Source: DASYTH01 sp035762905 (GTDB lineage: Bacteria; Actinomycetota; Actinomycetes; Mycobacteriales; Pseudonocardiaceae). Taken from it: a DNA stretch of 64,000 bases. Both the position numbers and the translations under genes were made by a program. Positions 42,033 through 50,237 of the stretch are shown here, in pieces. The notes below the pieces were generated by a model that saw only the letters and a program-made list of their open reading frames with translations, did not search any database and was not told the origin of the DNA. Position 1 is the stretch's first letter; every line of letters starts with the position of its first letter. The DNA lies in assembly GCF_035762905.1 (NCBI RefSeq), contig NZ_DASUCC010000123.1:1-64000 (forward strand). The letters are read 5' to 3'.

Positions 42033-42053
42033 TGGCCCCTCCGCGTGCGCTAT

Positions 42054-42169
42054 GCGAACGAACGTTCTTTAAACGCACCATAGGGAGCCGAATCGTGACA
42101 AGTCAAGGTTGACGCTGGCGTGTCGGTGGTTCTACGTTCATCTACTGAACACGCGTTCGCTGTGCGAAC
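42054..42169. promoter_or_regulatory. Candidate IclR/PcaR operators in the divergent pca-pob control region
   Basis: The 169-bp gap between pcaI and the importer operon holds GTTCGC-TGT-GCGAAC (42155-42169), a perfect 6-bp inverted repeat in the 15-bp layout I recall for PcaR in Pseudomonas (GTTCG-N5-CGNAC). A partly overlapping GAACACGCGTTC lies at 42147-42158. Near pcaI there are GCGAAC (42054-42059) and GAACGTTC (42060-42067). One site near each start fits joint control of both operons. Confidence 0.6.
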
Positions 42170-42201
42170 ACGCCCAATAACGGGTGGATGGAGTCCCGAC
42201 G

Positions 42202-43194
42202 ATGCGACGAAACCTCGCAGCAGTCCTGTTCACCGCGGCCGTGCTGGCCGCCTCCGCCTGCGGTGCCAACACCGGCGGCAGCACCGCCCCGCCGCAGACC
42301 GGAAGCGCGCCGGCCTCCACGCCGTCCGGCCCGCCGGACCAGGTCACCGTCGGGGTCATCCCGATCCTCGACGTGGCGCCGATCTACCTCGGCAAGGAGA
42401 AGGGCTTCTTCAGCAAGCGCAACATCGAGCTGAAGCTCGAGTTAGCCCAGGGCGGCGCGGCGATCGTGCCGGCCGTGATCAGCGGGCAGTACCAGTTCGG
42501 CTTCAGCAACATGGTCTCGCTGCTGCTGGCCCAGTCCCGCAGCGTGCCGATCAAGGTGGTGTCCAACGGAAACAACTCCACCGGGCAGGACGGCAACGAC
42601 TTCGCCGCGCTGATGGTCAAGGGCGACAGTCCGATCAGGACGGCCGCGGATCTGGCCGGCAAGAAGGTCGCGGCCAACACGCTGAAGAACATCGTGGACA
42701 CCTCGGTGCGCCAGTCGGTCCGCAAGGCCGGCGGTGACCCGGCATCGGTCCAGTTCGTCGAGATGGGCTTCCCGCAGCAGCCGGCCGCATTGCAGTCCGG
42801 TCAGGTCGACGCGGTGTTCGTGGTGGAGCCGTTCCAGCAGGCCGTGCTCGCCCAGGGCGGCCGCAAGATCGCGTCCAGCTACGTGGACGTGGCGCCCCAG
42901 CTGACCATCGCCAGCTACTTCGCTTCCAACCAGCTGATCGGTCAGAACCCCGACCTGGTCAAGCGGTTCACCGAGGCGATGCAGGAGTCACTGGCCTACG
43001 CCGACGCCCACCCCGACGAGGCCCGGCAGATCATCGGCACGTACACCCAGATCGCGCCGGACGTGATCGCCAAGATGACGCTGCCGAAGTGGCCGGCCGA
43101 CGTGAACCGGGACTCCGTGCAGAAGCTGGCCGACCTGGCCCTCGAGGACAAGCTGCTGGAGAAGCCGGCAGACGTCGACGCCCTGTTCCTGTGA
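42202..43194 (+). CDS. ABC transporter substrate-binding lipoprotein (NMT1/SsuA-like)
   Basis: A 330-residue solute-binding protein. The signal peptide ends in LAASAC, so it is a membrane-anchored lipoprotein. The mature part has VTVGVIPILDVAPIYLGKEKGFF and AQGGAAIVPAVISGQYQFGF, the NMT1/THI5-like fold that binds sulfonates, pyrimidine precursors or aromatic acids. GGAG lies 8 nt before ATG 42202. As first gene of the importer-ALDH-pobA operon it probably captures an aromatic substrate of the pathway. The ligand is inferred from context only. Confidence 0.88.
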   Translation: MRRNLAAVLFTAAVLAASACGANTGGSTAPPQTGSAPASTPSGPPDQVTVGVIPILDVAPIYLGKEKGFFSKRNIELKLELAQGGAAIVPAVISGQYQFGFSNMVSLLLAQSRSVPIKVVSNGNNSTGQDGNDFAALMVKGDSPIRTAADLAGKKVAANTLKNIVDTSVRQSVRKAGGDPASVQFVEMGFPQQPAALQSGQVDAVFVVEPFQQAVLAQGGRKIASSYVDVAPQLTIASYFASNQLIGQNPDLVKRFTEAMQESLAYADAHPDEARQIIGTYTQIAPDVIAKMTLPKWPADVNRDSVQKLADLALEDKLLEKPADVDALFL

Positions 43195-43955
43195 GAGTTC
43201 TGCTCGGCCTCGCGGGCCTGATCGGCTTCGGCGCGCTGCTCGAGCTGGTGCCGCGGATCGGGCTGGTCTCCGACCAGTACGCCCCGCCCACCAGCCGGAT
43301 CGCGGTCGCGCTCGCCGATCAGGTCCGCGAGGAGCGGTTCTGGACCGCGCTTGCGGACACGCTGCGCACCTGGGGCCTCGGGCTGGCCATCGCGGTGCTG
43401 GCCGGGGTGGTCATCGGCGTGGTGATCGGCTCGATCCCGGTGCTGCGCGTGGCCACCGCGTCCACCGTCGAGTTCCTCCGGCCGATCCCGTCGGTCGCGC
43501 TGATCCCGCTGGCCGTGCTGCTCTACGGCTCCACCGTCACCTCGACGCTGATCCTGGTGGTGTACGCGTCGTTCTGGCAGGTGCTGGTGCAGGTGCTGCA
43601 CGGGGTGGCCGACGTCGACCCGGTGGCCAGGGACACCGCTCGGTCCTACCGGCTCGGCCGGGTGGGCACCGTGCGGTACCTGATCTGGCCGACCACGCTG
43701 CCCTACGCCGTGACCGGCGTGCGGCTGGCCGCCTCGGTCGCGCTGATCCTGGCCATCACCGGTGAGCTGATCATCGGCTCGCCCGGGCTGGGCAAGGAGA
43801 TCGCGATCGCCCAGGCCAGCGACGCGGTGCCACAGATGTACGCGCTGGTCGTGGTGACCGGGCTGATCGGCGTGGTGGCCAACCTGATCACCCGCACGGC
43901 CGAGCGGCAGGTGCTGGCCTGGCATCCGTCCGTGCGGCAGGAGATCCCGTCATGA
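43191..43955 (+). CDS. ABC transporter permease (SsuC-like), first copy
   Basis: A 254-residue inner-membrane permease with about six helices. The coupling-helix signature lies in GVADVDPVARDTARSYRLGRVGTVRYLIWPTTLP (the EAA-like loop). GTG 43191 overlaps the stop of the binding-protein gene by 4 nt; longer frames upstream would lie inside that gene. It is likely to form a heterodimer with the second permease. Confidence 0.9.
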   Translation: MRVLLGLAGLIGFGALLELVPRIGLVSDQYAPPTSRIAVALADQVREERFWTALADTLRTWGLGLAIAVLAGVVIGVVIGSIPVLRVATASTVEFLRPIPSVALIPLAVLLYGSTVTSTLILVVYASFWQVLVQVLHGVADVDPVARDTARSYRLGRVGTVRYLIWPTTLPYAVTGVRLAASVALILAITGELIIGSPGLGKEIAIAQASDAVPQMYALVVVTGLIGVVANLITRTAERQVLAWHPSVRQEIPS

Positions 43956-44731
43956 TCGTGCGGATCGCCTATCGGACCACGATGATCCTCGCGTTGCCGG
44001 CGTTGCTGTTCGCCACGTGGTGGATCGCCAGCGACGGATCGACCGCGTTCTACATCCCGCCGCTGCGGGTCATCCTGGAGGCGTTCGGCGACACCTGGTT
44101 CGGCCCGCGGCTGGTCGACGACGTGTTGCCCAGCCTGGCCCGGCTCGGCTTCGGCTACCTGATCGCCCTGCTGATCGGGGTTGCGCTCGGCGTGGCGATC
44201 GGGCTGCGCCAGTCACTGCGCGCGCTGCTCGAGCCGACGCTTGAGTTCCTCCGGGCGATCCCGCCGCCGGTGCTGGTGCCGATCCTGATGCTGTTCGCCG
44301 GCATCGGCGACGAGATGAAGATCCTGGTGATCGTGTCCGGCTGCGTGTGGCCGGTACTGCTGAACACGGTCGAGGGCGTGCGGGCGATCGACGGGGTGCT
44401 GCTCGACACCTGCCGCAGCTACCGGATCGGCGGGTGGCTGCGGATGTGGCACCTGGTGCTGCGCTCGGCCAGCCCGCAGATCGTCACCGGCGCCCGGCAG
44501 GCGCTGTCGGTCGGGATCATCCTGATGGTGATCAGCGAGATGTTCGCGGCCAGCAGCGGGCTGGGCTTCACGATCGTCCAGTTCCAGCGCGGCTTCCAGA
44601 TTCCCGAGATGTGGAGCGGGGTACTGCTGCTCGGCCTGCTCGGCGTGCTCCTGTCGTTGATCTTCAGATTGGTGGAGCATCAGGTTCTTGCCTGGTATCA
44701 CGGATTACGCGCGGTGGAGAAGGAACGCTGA
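43952..44731 (+). CDS. ABC transporter permease (SsuC-like), second copy
   Basis: A 259-residue permease paralogous to the previous one, with EFLRAIPPPVLVPILMLFAG, LLDTCRSYRIGGWLRMWHLVLRSASPQI (EAA loop) and a similar pattern of six helices. ATG 43952 overlaps the previous stop by 4 nt. Two permeases rather than one is less common in this transporter group. Confidence 0.9.
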   Translation: MIVRIAYRTTMILALPALLFATWWIASDGSTAFYIPPLRVILEAFGDTWFGPRLVDDVLPSLARLGFGYLIALLIGVALGVAIGLRQSLRALLEPTLEFLRAIPPPVLVPILMLFAGIGDEMKILVIVSGCVWPVLLNTVEGVRAIDGVLLDTCRSYRIGGWLRMWHLVLRSASPQIVTGARQALSVGIILMVISEMFAASSGLGFTIVQFQRGFQIPEMWSGVLLLGLLGVLLSLIFRLVEHQVLAWYHGLRAVEKER

Positions 44732-44735
44732 AACG

Positions 44736-45509
44736 ATGCTGACCGTCACGGAGTTGAACAAGGTCTACGACGGCCATGGCCGCCGGGTGGAGGCGGTCGG
44801 CGAGCTCACCTTCACCGTCGAGCCCGGCCAGTTCGTCTGCATCGTCGGGCCGTCCGGCTGCGGCAAGACCACGCTGCTGCGCTGCATCGCCGGGCTGTTA
44901 CCGCCCACCGCCGGTGAGGTGTGGCTGGCCGGGCAGCGGGTGTCCGGCCCGCCCAAGGGCCTTGCCGTGGTGTTCCAGGAGTACGGCCGCAGCCTGTTCC
45001 CCTGGCTGCGGGTGGCCGCCAACGTCGAACTGCCGCTGCGCGCGGCCGGGCTGTCCCGCGCGGCCCGGCGCCGGCAGGTGGCCGAGGCGCTGGACGCGGT
45101 CGGGCTGGCCGACGCGCACGGGGCCTACCCGTGGCAGCTCTCCGGCGGGATGCAGCAGCGGGTGGCGATCGCCAGGGCCATCGCCTACCAGCCGCAGGTG
45201 CTGCTGATGGACGAGCCGTTCGCCGCGGTGGACGCGCAGACCCGGGCCGACCTCGAGGACCTGATCCGCTCGGTGTGGCAACGGTTCGAGATGACCATGC
45301 TGTTCGTCACGCACGACATCGACGAGGCGGTCTACCTGGGCCAGCGGGTGATCACGCTGTCCGCCGCGCCCACCCACATCGCCGACGACATCGAGATCGA
45401 CCTGCCGGCCGAGCGCGACCAGCTGACCACCCGCGGGGCTCCGCGGTTCACCGAGCTGCGCGGTCAGGTTTACGCCCAGATCCAGAAAGCAAAACTGGAG
45501 AGACAATGA
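44736..45509 (+). CDS. ABC transporter ATP-binding protein (SsuB-like)
   Basis: A 257-residue ATPase with GPSGCGKTTLLRC (Walker A), QEYGRSLFPWLR (Q-loop), WQLSGGMQQRVAIARAI (ABC signature), VLLMDEPFAAVDA (Walker B) and VTHDIDEAVYL (H-loop). This pattern is that of nitrate/sulfonate/taurine-type importers. AAGGA lies 11 nt before ATG 44736. The stop overlaps the aldehyde dehydrogenase ATG. Confidence 0.93.
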   Translation: MLTVTELNKVYDGHGRRVEAVGELTFTVEPGQFVCIVGPSGCGKTTLLRCIAGLLPPTAGEVWLAGQRVSGPPKGLAVVFQEYGRSLFPWLRVAANVELPLRAAGLSRAARRRQVAEALDAVGLADAHGAYPWQLSGGMQQRVAIARAIAYQPQVLLMDEPFAAVDAQTRADLEDLIRSVWQRFEMTMLFVTHDIDEAVYLGQRVITLSAAPTHIADDIEIDLPAERDQLTTRGAPRFTELRGQVYAQIQKAKLERQ

Positions 45510-46975
45510 CAGCGACGCTGAACCTGTTGGACGCCAAGGAGTTCGAGGGCCAGGTCTACAGTGGAGGATGGATCTCCTCGCGCGGCGGCGACCTGCCGAT
45601 CACCGAGCCGGCCACCGGCGCCGAGCTCGGTCGCACCGGGGTGGCCGACGCCGAGGACGTGGCCGCGGCGGCGCGGGCCGCGGCCGCCGCCCAGCGGGAC
45701 TGGGCGGCCACCAACTTCGAGGAGCGGGCCGGGGTGCTGCGCCGGGCCGGCGCGCTGGTCGAGCAGCACGCCGACGAACTGCGGGACTGGGTGATCCGGG
45801 AGACCGGCGCGGTGCCCGGCCTGGCCGGCTTCGCGGTCGGCGTGGCCGCGCAGGAGTGCTACGAGGCCGCCGCCCTCGCCTCCCGGCCGCTCGGCGAGAT
45901 CCTGCCGACCAACCAGCCGCGGCTGTCGCTGCTGCGCCGGGTCCCGGTCGGCGTGGTCGGCGTGATCTCCCCGTTCAACGTGCCGCTGATCCTGTCCATC
46001 CGGTCGGTCGCACCGGCCCTCGCGCTCGGCAACGCCGTGGTGCTCAAGCCGGACCTGCGCACCCCGGTTTCCGGCGGGTTCGCCATCGCCCGCGTGCTGG
46101 CCGAGGCCGGGCTGCCGGACGGGCTGCTGCACGTGCTGCCCGGCGGCGCGGAGGCCGGCACCGCGCTGGTCACCGACCGCAACGTGCGGGTGGTCTCGTT
46201 CACCGGCTCCAGCGCCACCGGCCGCGCCGTCGCCGAGTTGGCCGGCCGGAACCTCAAGCGGGTGCACCTGGAACTGGGCGGCAACAGCGCGATCGTGGTG
46301 CTGGACGACGCCGACATCGAGGCCGCCGTGTCGGCCGGCGCCTGGGGCTCGTTCCTGCACCAGGGCCAGATCTGCATGACCGCCGGCCGGCACCTGGTGC
46401 ACGAGAAGATCGCCGCCGCCTACACCGAGGCGCTCGCCGCGCACGCCGACGCGCTGCCGGTCGGCAACCCGGCAACGGATCCGGTCGCGCTCGGGCCGCT
46501 GATCGACGAGGGCCAGCGGGACAAGGTGCACGGCCTGGTGACGTCCACCGTGGACGCCGGGGCCCGGCTCGCGGCCGGCGGCACGTACGAGGGCCTGTGC
46601 TACCGGCCGACCGTGCTCGCCGAGGTCACCCCGGACATGCCCGCCTACGCGCACGAGGTGTTCGGGCCGGTGGCGCCGGTCCTGCCGTTCGCCACCGAGG
46701 ACGACGCGGTCGCCATGGCCGCCGCCACCGAGTACGGCCTGTCCCTGTCGATCATGACCGGGGACGCCATGCGCGGCCTGGCGCTGGCCGAGCGGATCCC
46801 GACCGGGATCGTGCACATCAACGACCAGACGGTCAACGACGAGGCGGTGGCGCCGTTCGGCGGCGTGCTCGACTCCGGCACCGGCGCCCGGTTCGGCGGC
46901 ACGGCCAACCTGGACGCGTTCACCGAGCAACGCTGGATCACGATGCGCGGCGACATCCCGGCCTATCCGTTCTAA
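45506..46975 (+). CDS. Benzaldehyde/vanillin-type aldehyde dehydrogenase
   Basis: A 489-residue ALDH. Motifs are VVGVISPFNVPLILS, FTGSSATGRAV, LELGGNSAIVVLDDAD, the catalytic Cys in HQGQICMTAGRH (C290) and PFGGVLDSGTGARFGG. The IxMTxxRH stretch after the cysteine is typical of benzaldehyde, vanillin and salicylaldehyde dehydrogenases. It would oxidise an aromatic aldehyde to the acid used by PobA. ATG 45506 overlaps the ATPase gene; the pobA start overlaps its stop (TAATG). Confidence 0.88.
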   Translation: MTATLNLLDAKEFEGQVYSGGWISSRGGDLPITEPATGAELGRTGVADAEDVAAAARAAAAAQRDWAATNFEERAGVLRRAGALVEQHADELRDWVIRETGAVPGLAGFAVGVAAQECYEAAALASRPLGEILPTNQPRLSLLRRVPVGVVGVISPFNVPLILSIRSVAPALALGNAVVLKPDLRTPVSGGFAIARVLAEAGLPDGLLHVLPGGAEAGTALVTDRNVRVVSFTGSSATGRAVAELAGRNLKRVHLELGGNSAIVVLDDADIEAAVSAGAWGSFLHQGQICMTAGRHLVHEKIAAAYTEALAAHADALPVGNPATDPVALGPLIDEGQRDKVHGLVTSTVDAGARLAAGGTYEGLCYRPTVLAEVTPDMPAYAHEVFGPVAPVLPFATEDDAVAMAAATEYGLSLSIMTGDAMRGLALAERIPTGIVHINDQTVNDEAVAPFGGVLDSGTGARFGGTANLDAFTEQRWITMRGDIPAYPF

Positions 46976-48165
46976 TGGGCACGATGCGCACGCAGGTGGG
47001 GATCATCGGCGCCGGCCCGGCCGGACTGATGCTCGCCCACCTGCTGCACCGGCTCGGCATCGACTCGGTCGTGCTGGAGCGGGCCACCCGCGAGCACATC
47101 GAGCACCGGATCCGGGCCGGCGTGCTCGAGCAGGGCACCGTCGACCTGCTCGACGAGATCGGCCTGTCCGCCCGGCTGCACCGGGAATGCCTGGTGCACA
47201 GCGGGTTGGAGGTGCTCTTCGACGGCGTCGGGCACCGGATCCCGTTGACCGAGCTGACCGGGCGCGGGGTGACCATCTACGCCCAGCACGAGCTGGTGAA
47301 GGACCTGGTCGCGGCCCGGCTGGACACCGGCCGGCCGTTGGTGTTCGAGGCGCCGGCCACCGGCATCGACGACCTGACCGGGCCCCGGCCGGTGATCCGC
47401 GGCACGCACCAGGGCCGCGAGGTGGAGCTGCACTGTGACTTCGTGGCCGGCTGCGACGGCTTCCACGGGGTGAGCCGGCCCGCCGTTCCGGCCGGGGCGA
47501 TCACCGCCTACGACCATCAGTACCCGTACTCCTGGCTGGGGGTGCTGGCCCAGGCGCCGCCGTCGTCCGAGGAGCTGATCTACGCGCACACCGGCGACGG
47601 GTTCGCGCTGCACAGCATGCGCACCCCGGAGATCACCCGGCTCTACCTCCAGGTCGCGCCGGACGAACGGCTGGCGGAATGGCCGGACGAGCGGATCTGG
47701 GCGGAGCTGGCCAACCGGCTGCACCGCCGGGACGGCTTCCAGCTCAACACCGGGCCGTTGCTGGACAAGGGCATCACCGCGCTGCGCAGCTACGTGACCG
47801 AGCCGATGCGGCATGGCCGGCTGTTCCTGGCCGGCGACTCGGCGCACATCGTGCCGGCCACCGGGGCGAAGGGCCTCAACCTGGCGGTGGCCGACGTGTA
47901 CGTGCTGGCCGCGGCGCTCGACGAGTGGTACACGTCGGGCAGCGGCGCCGGGCTGGACGCCTACTCGGACAACTGCCTGCGGCGGGTCTGGCGGGTGCAG
48001 CACTTCTCCTGGTGGATGACCTCGATGCTGCACCGGCCGCCGCACGCCGATCCGTTCGGCGAGCGGCTGCAACTGTCCCAGCTGCGCTACCTCACCTCGT
48101 CCACCGCGGCGGCCACGTCGTTCGCGGAGAACTACGTCGGACTGCCCCTGCCCAAAGGAGGTTGA
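46975..48165 (+). CDS. pobA: 4-hydroxybenzoate 3-monooxygenase
   Basis: A 396-residue FAD monooxygenase. Motifs are VGIIGAGPAGLMLAHLL, ERATREHIEHRIRAGVLEQGTVDLL, CDFVAGCDGFHGVSR and GRLFLAGDSAHIVPATGAKGLNLAVADV. The REHIEHRIRAGVLE text and length fit p-hydroxybenzoate hydroxylase, which makes protocatechuate. ATG 46975 overlaps the previous stop; ATG 46984 is an alternative. It feeds the divergent pca operon. Confidence 0.95.
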   Translation: MGTMRTQVGIIGAGPAGLMLAHLLHRLGIDSVVLERATREHIEHRIRAGVLEQGTVDLLDEIGLSARLHRECLVHSGLEVLFDGVGHRIPLTELTGRGVTIYAQHELVKDLVAARLDTGRPLVFEAPATGIDDLTGPRPVIRGTHQGREVELHCDFVAGCDGFHGVSRPAVPAGAITAYDHQYPYSWLGVLAQAPPSSEELIYAHTGDGFALHSMRTPEITRLYLQVAPDERLAEWPDERIWAELANRLHRRDGFQLNTGPLLDKGITALRSYVTEPMRHGRLFLAGDSAHIVPATGAKGLNLAVADVYVLAAALDEWYTSGSGAGLDAYSDNCLRRVWRVQHFSWWMTSMLHRPPHADPFGERLQLSQLRYLTSSTAAATSFAENYVGLPLPKGG

Positions 48166-48169
48166 CCCC

Positions 48170-49285
48170 TTGCGAGTTTTCCCACCGTTCCGCGCCGACC
48201 ACGTCGGCAGCCTGCTGCGCCCGGCGGCGCTGCTGGCCGCCCGGGAGGACCGGGCGGCCGGCCGGATCTCCGCCGAGGACCTGCGCAAGGTGGAGGACGA
48301 GGCGATCGCCGACGTGGTCGCGATGCAGCGCGAGGTCGGGCTGCAGTCGGCCACCGACGGCGAGTTCCGCCGAACCACCTGGCACATGGACTTCATCTAC
48401 CAGCTCGGCGGCATCGGCCAGTCCGACGAGAAGCTCAAGGTGCACTTCCGCAACGCCGCCGGGGACCTGGATTTCACCAGCGCCGCGCTGCGGGTGCACG
48501 ACAAGATCACGTTGCCGCAGCCGATCTTCGCCGAGCACTTCCGGTACCTGATGTCGGTGGCCCCGGACGACGTGGTGCCGAAGCTGACCATCCCGTCGCC
48601 GAGCATGGTGCACTACCGCGGCGGCCGGGCGTTCATCGATCCGGCGGTCTACCCGGACGTCGAGGAGTTCTGGTCCGACCTGTCCGCGGCCTACGCCGCC
48701 CAGATCACCGCCGTCGGCGAGTTGGGCTGCAAGTACCTGCAGCTCGACGACACCAGCCTGGCCTACCTGAACGACCCCGAGCAGCGCGCCGAGCTGGCCG
48801 CCCGCGGTGACGACGCCGAGCATCAGCACCTGCGCTACATCAAGCAGATCAACGCCGCACTGACCGGCCGGCCGCCGGGGATGACGGTCACCACGCACAT
48901 GTGCCGGGGCAACTTCCGGTCGTCCTGGGTGGCCGAGGGCGGCTACGACTTCGTGGCCGAGGCGCTGTTCACCGAGCTGGACGTGGACGGCTTCTTCCTG
49001 GAGTACGACGACGCCCGCTCCGGCGGGTTCGCCCCGCTGCGGTTCGTCCCGCCCGGGAAGATGGTGGTGCTCGGCCTGGTCACCACCAAGCGCGGCGAGC
49101 TGGAGAGCAAGGACACGCTCAAGCGCCGGATCGACGAGGCGGCCAAGCACGTGCCGTACGACCAGATCTGCCTGTCCCCGCAGTGCGGGTTCTCCTCGAC
49201 CGTCGAGGGCAACGCGCTGACCTACGACGACGAGGTGGCCAAGCTCCGCCTGATCGTCGAGACCGCCAGGGAGATCTGGGGATAG
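48170..49285 (+). CDS. MetE-C-like cobalamin-independent methyltransferase
   Basis: A 371-residue protein made only of the C-terminal half of cobalamin-independent methionine synthase (YxjG/YxjH-like). It shows RADHVGSLLRP at the N-terminus and the zinc site TTHMCRGN (H243, C245) with SPQCGFSST (C339). TTG 48170 is supported by AAGGAGG 8 nt upstream and by the family N-terminus. Known relatives use homocysteine or related thiols as methyl acceptors. As last gene of the importer-ALDH-pobA operon it may handle methyl groups from O-methylated aromatics; that is inference. Confidence 0.85.
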   Translation: MRVFPPFRADHVGSLLRPAALLAAREDRAAGRISAEDLRKVEDEAIADVVAMQREVGLQSATDGEFRRTTWHMDFIYQLGGIGQSDEKLKVHFRNAAGDLDFTSAALRVHDKITLPQPIFAEHFRYLMSVAPDDVVPKLTIPSPSMVHYRGGRAFIDPAVYPDVEEFWSDLSAAYAAQITAVGELGCKYLQLDDTSLAYLNDPEQRAELAARGDDAEHQHLRYIKQINAALTGRPPGMTVTTHMCRGNFRSSWVAEGGYDFVAEALFTELDVDGFFLEYDDARSGGFAPLRFVPPGKMVVLGLVTTKRGELESKDTLKRRIDEAAKHVPYDQICLSPQCGFSSTVEGNALTYDDEVAKLRLIVETAREIWG

Positions 49286-49292
49286 CTCCCGC

Positions 49293-49313
49293 GGCCCTGC
49301 CGACCACAGGGCC
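49293..49313 (+). terminator. Possible terminator after the MetE-like gene
   Basis: GGCCCTG (49293-49299) and CAGGGCC (49307-49313) form a 7-bp stem with a 7-nt loop, 8 nt after the stop. It is short and no T-run follows. Confidence 0.4.
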
Positions 49314-49385
49314 ACGGGACACCCATCCGGCCCGGGACGCCGGTGGCTCAGGGCCGCGCTCGACGCACGGCGGCATTTCGGTCGC

Positions 49386-50153
49386 TCACGGTGCCCATGG
49401 TTCGCTTCCGGTCGGCCGCTGCTGGTGTCGGCTTCCTTCGTGCGCTGCTCGCCGCTCGTTCCTCGCGGCTGCGCTGCTCCTCAGTCCAGCCGACACCGCG
49501 GCCTCCCGTCCGCTCACGCCGAGCTTGGCGACCAGGGTGGAGATCAGGTTGCTGACCGTCTTCGGGGCGAGTTGCAGCCGGGCGGCGATGGCGGCGTTGC
49601 CGTAGCCCTCGGCGAGCAGGTCCAGCAGTGCGGCCTCGCGGTCGGTCAGGTCCGGCAGCGGCGCCGTGGGTTCCGGGTTGGCCAGCAGCTGCAGTACCCG
49701 GGCGGCGATGCTCTGGCCGAAGATCGCCTCGCCGGCGGCAACCCCGCGGACCGCCCGCACCATGTGCTCCCCGGCCGGGTCGTCGGCGTCCTTGAGCAGG
49801 TAGCCGCGGGCGCCTGCGCGCATCGCGGTCAGCACCGAGTCGTCGTCCGCCCGGGCGGTATAGACCAGCACCGCGGTCTCGGTCAGCTCGCGGATCACCG
49901 CGATGCCGCCGTCGGGCAGCTCGAGGTCGAGCACCAGCACGTCCGGCCGGTGCCGCCGGGCCAGCTCGATCGCCTCCGGACCGGTCGACGCCTGGGCCAC
50001 CACGGTGATTCCGGGTGCGGCGGTGAGCAGGCCGCGAAGGTGGCCGACGACCCCGGGGTGGTCGTCGGCCACCAGCACGGTCAGCTCGGTCGCACCGGGC
50101 CGGGGAGCCGGCGGCCGGACGCTGCGACTGACCTTCACTCGGTGATCGAGCAC
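49386..50153 (-). CDS. NarL/FixJ-family response regulator (orphan)
   Basis: About 255 residues. The receiver domain begins LTVLVADDHPGVVGHL and carries the acceptor Asp in VLVLDLELPDGG, with a Lys in YLLKDAD. The LuxR-type helix-turn-helix reads LTDREAALLDLLAEGYGNAAIAARLQLAPKTVSNLISTLVAKLGV. A tail of about 30 residues (RSSAAARNERRAAHEGSR) extends past the normal end. No histidine kinase gene is near. GTG 50153 is the longest start; GTG 50138 is possible. Paired TACGTA palindromes lie 45-75 bp upstream. Confidence 0.85.
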   Translation of the reverse strand: MLDHRVKVSRSVRPPAPRPGATELTVLVADDHPGVVGHLRGLLTAAPGITVVAQASTGPEAIELARRHRPDVLVLDLELPDGGIAVIRELTETAVLVYTARADDDSVLTAMRAGARGYLLKDADDPAGEHMVRAVRGVAAGEAIFGQSIAARVLQLLANPEPTAPLPDLTDREAALLDLLAEGYGNAAIAARLQLAPKTVSNLISTLVAKLGVSGREAAVSAGLRSSAAARNERRAAHEGSRHQQRPTGSEPWAP

Positions 50154-50197
50154 GACGAAATCTTGCGTCCGGGCCCGGTCGGCTCACATCCGTGCCC

Positions 50198-50228
50198 GCT
50201 ACGTAAGTCCCACTGAGGTGGCTACGTA
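50198..50228. promoter_or_regulatory. Paired TACGTA palindromes upstream of the response-regulator gene
   Basis: GCTACGTA at 50198-50205 and GCTACGTAGC at 50221-50230 have centres 23 bp apart. They match the pair at 32680-32710 in sequence and nearly in spacing, and lie 45-75 bp upstream of the GTG at 50153 on the minus strand. Autoregulation is plausible. Confidence 0.45.
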
Positions 50229-50237
50229 GCCGTAGCT

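Noticed and set aside
42033..42201. Riboswitch or small RNA in the pca-importer gap
   Set aside because: Only short inverted repeats of operator size were seen, with no conserved RNA fold that I recognise.
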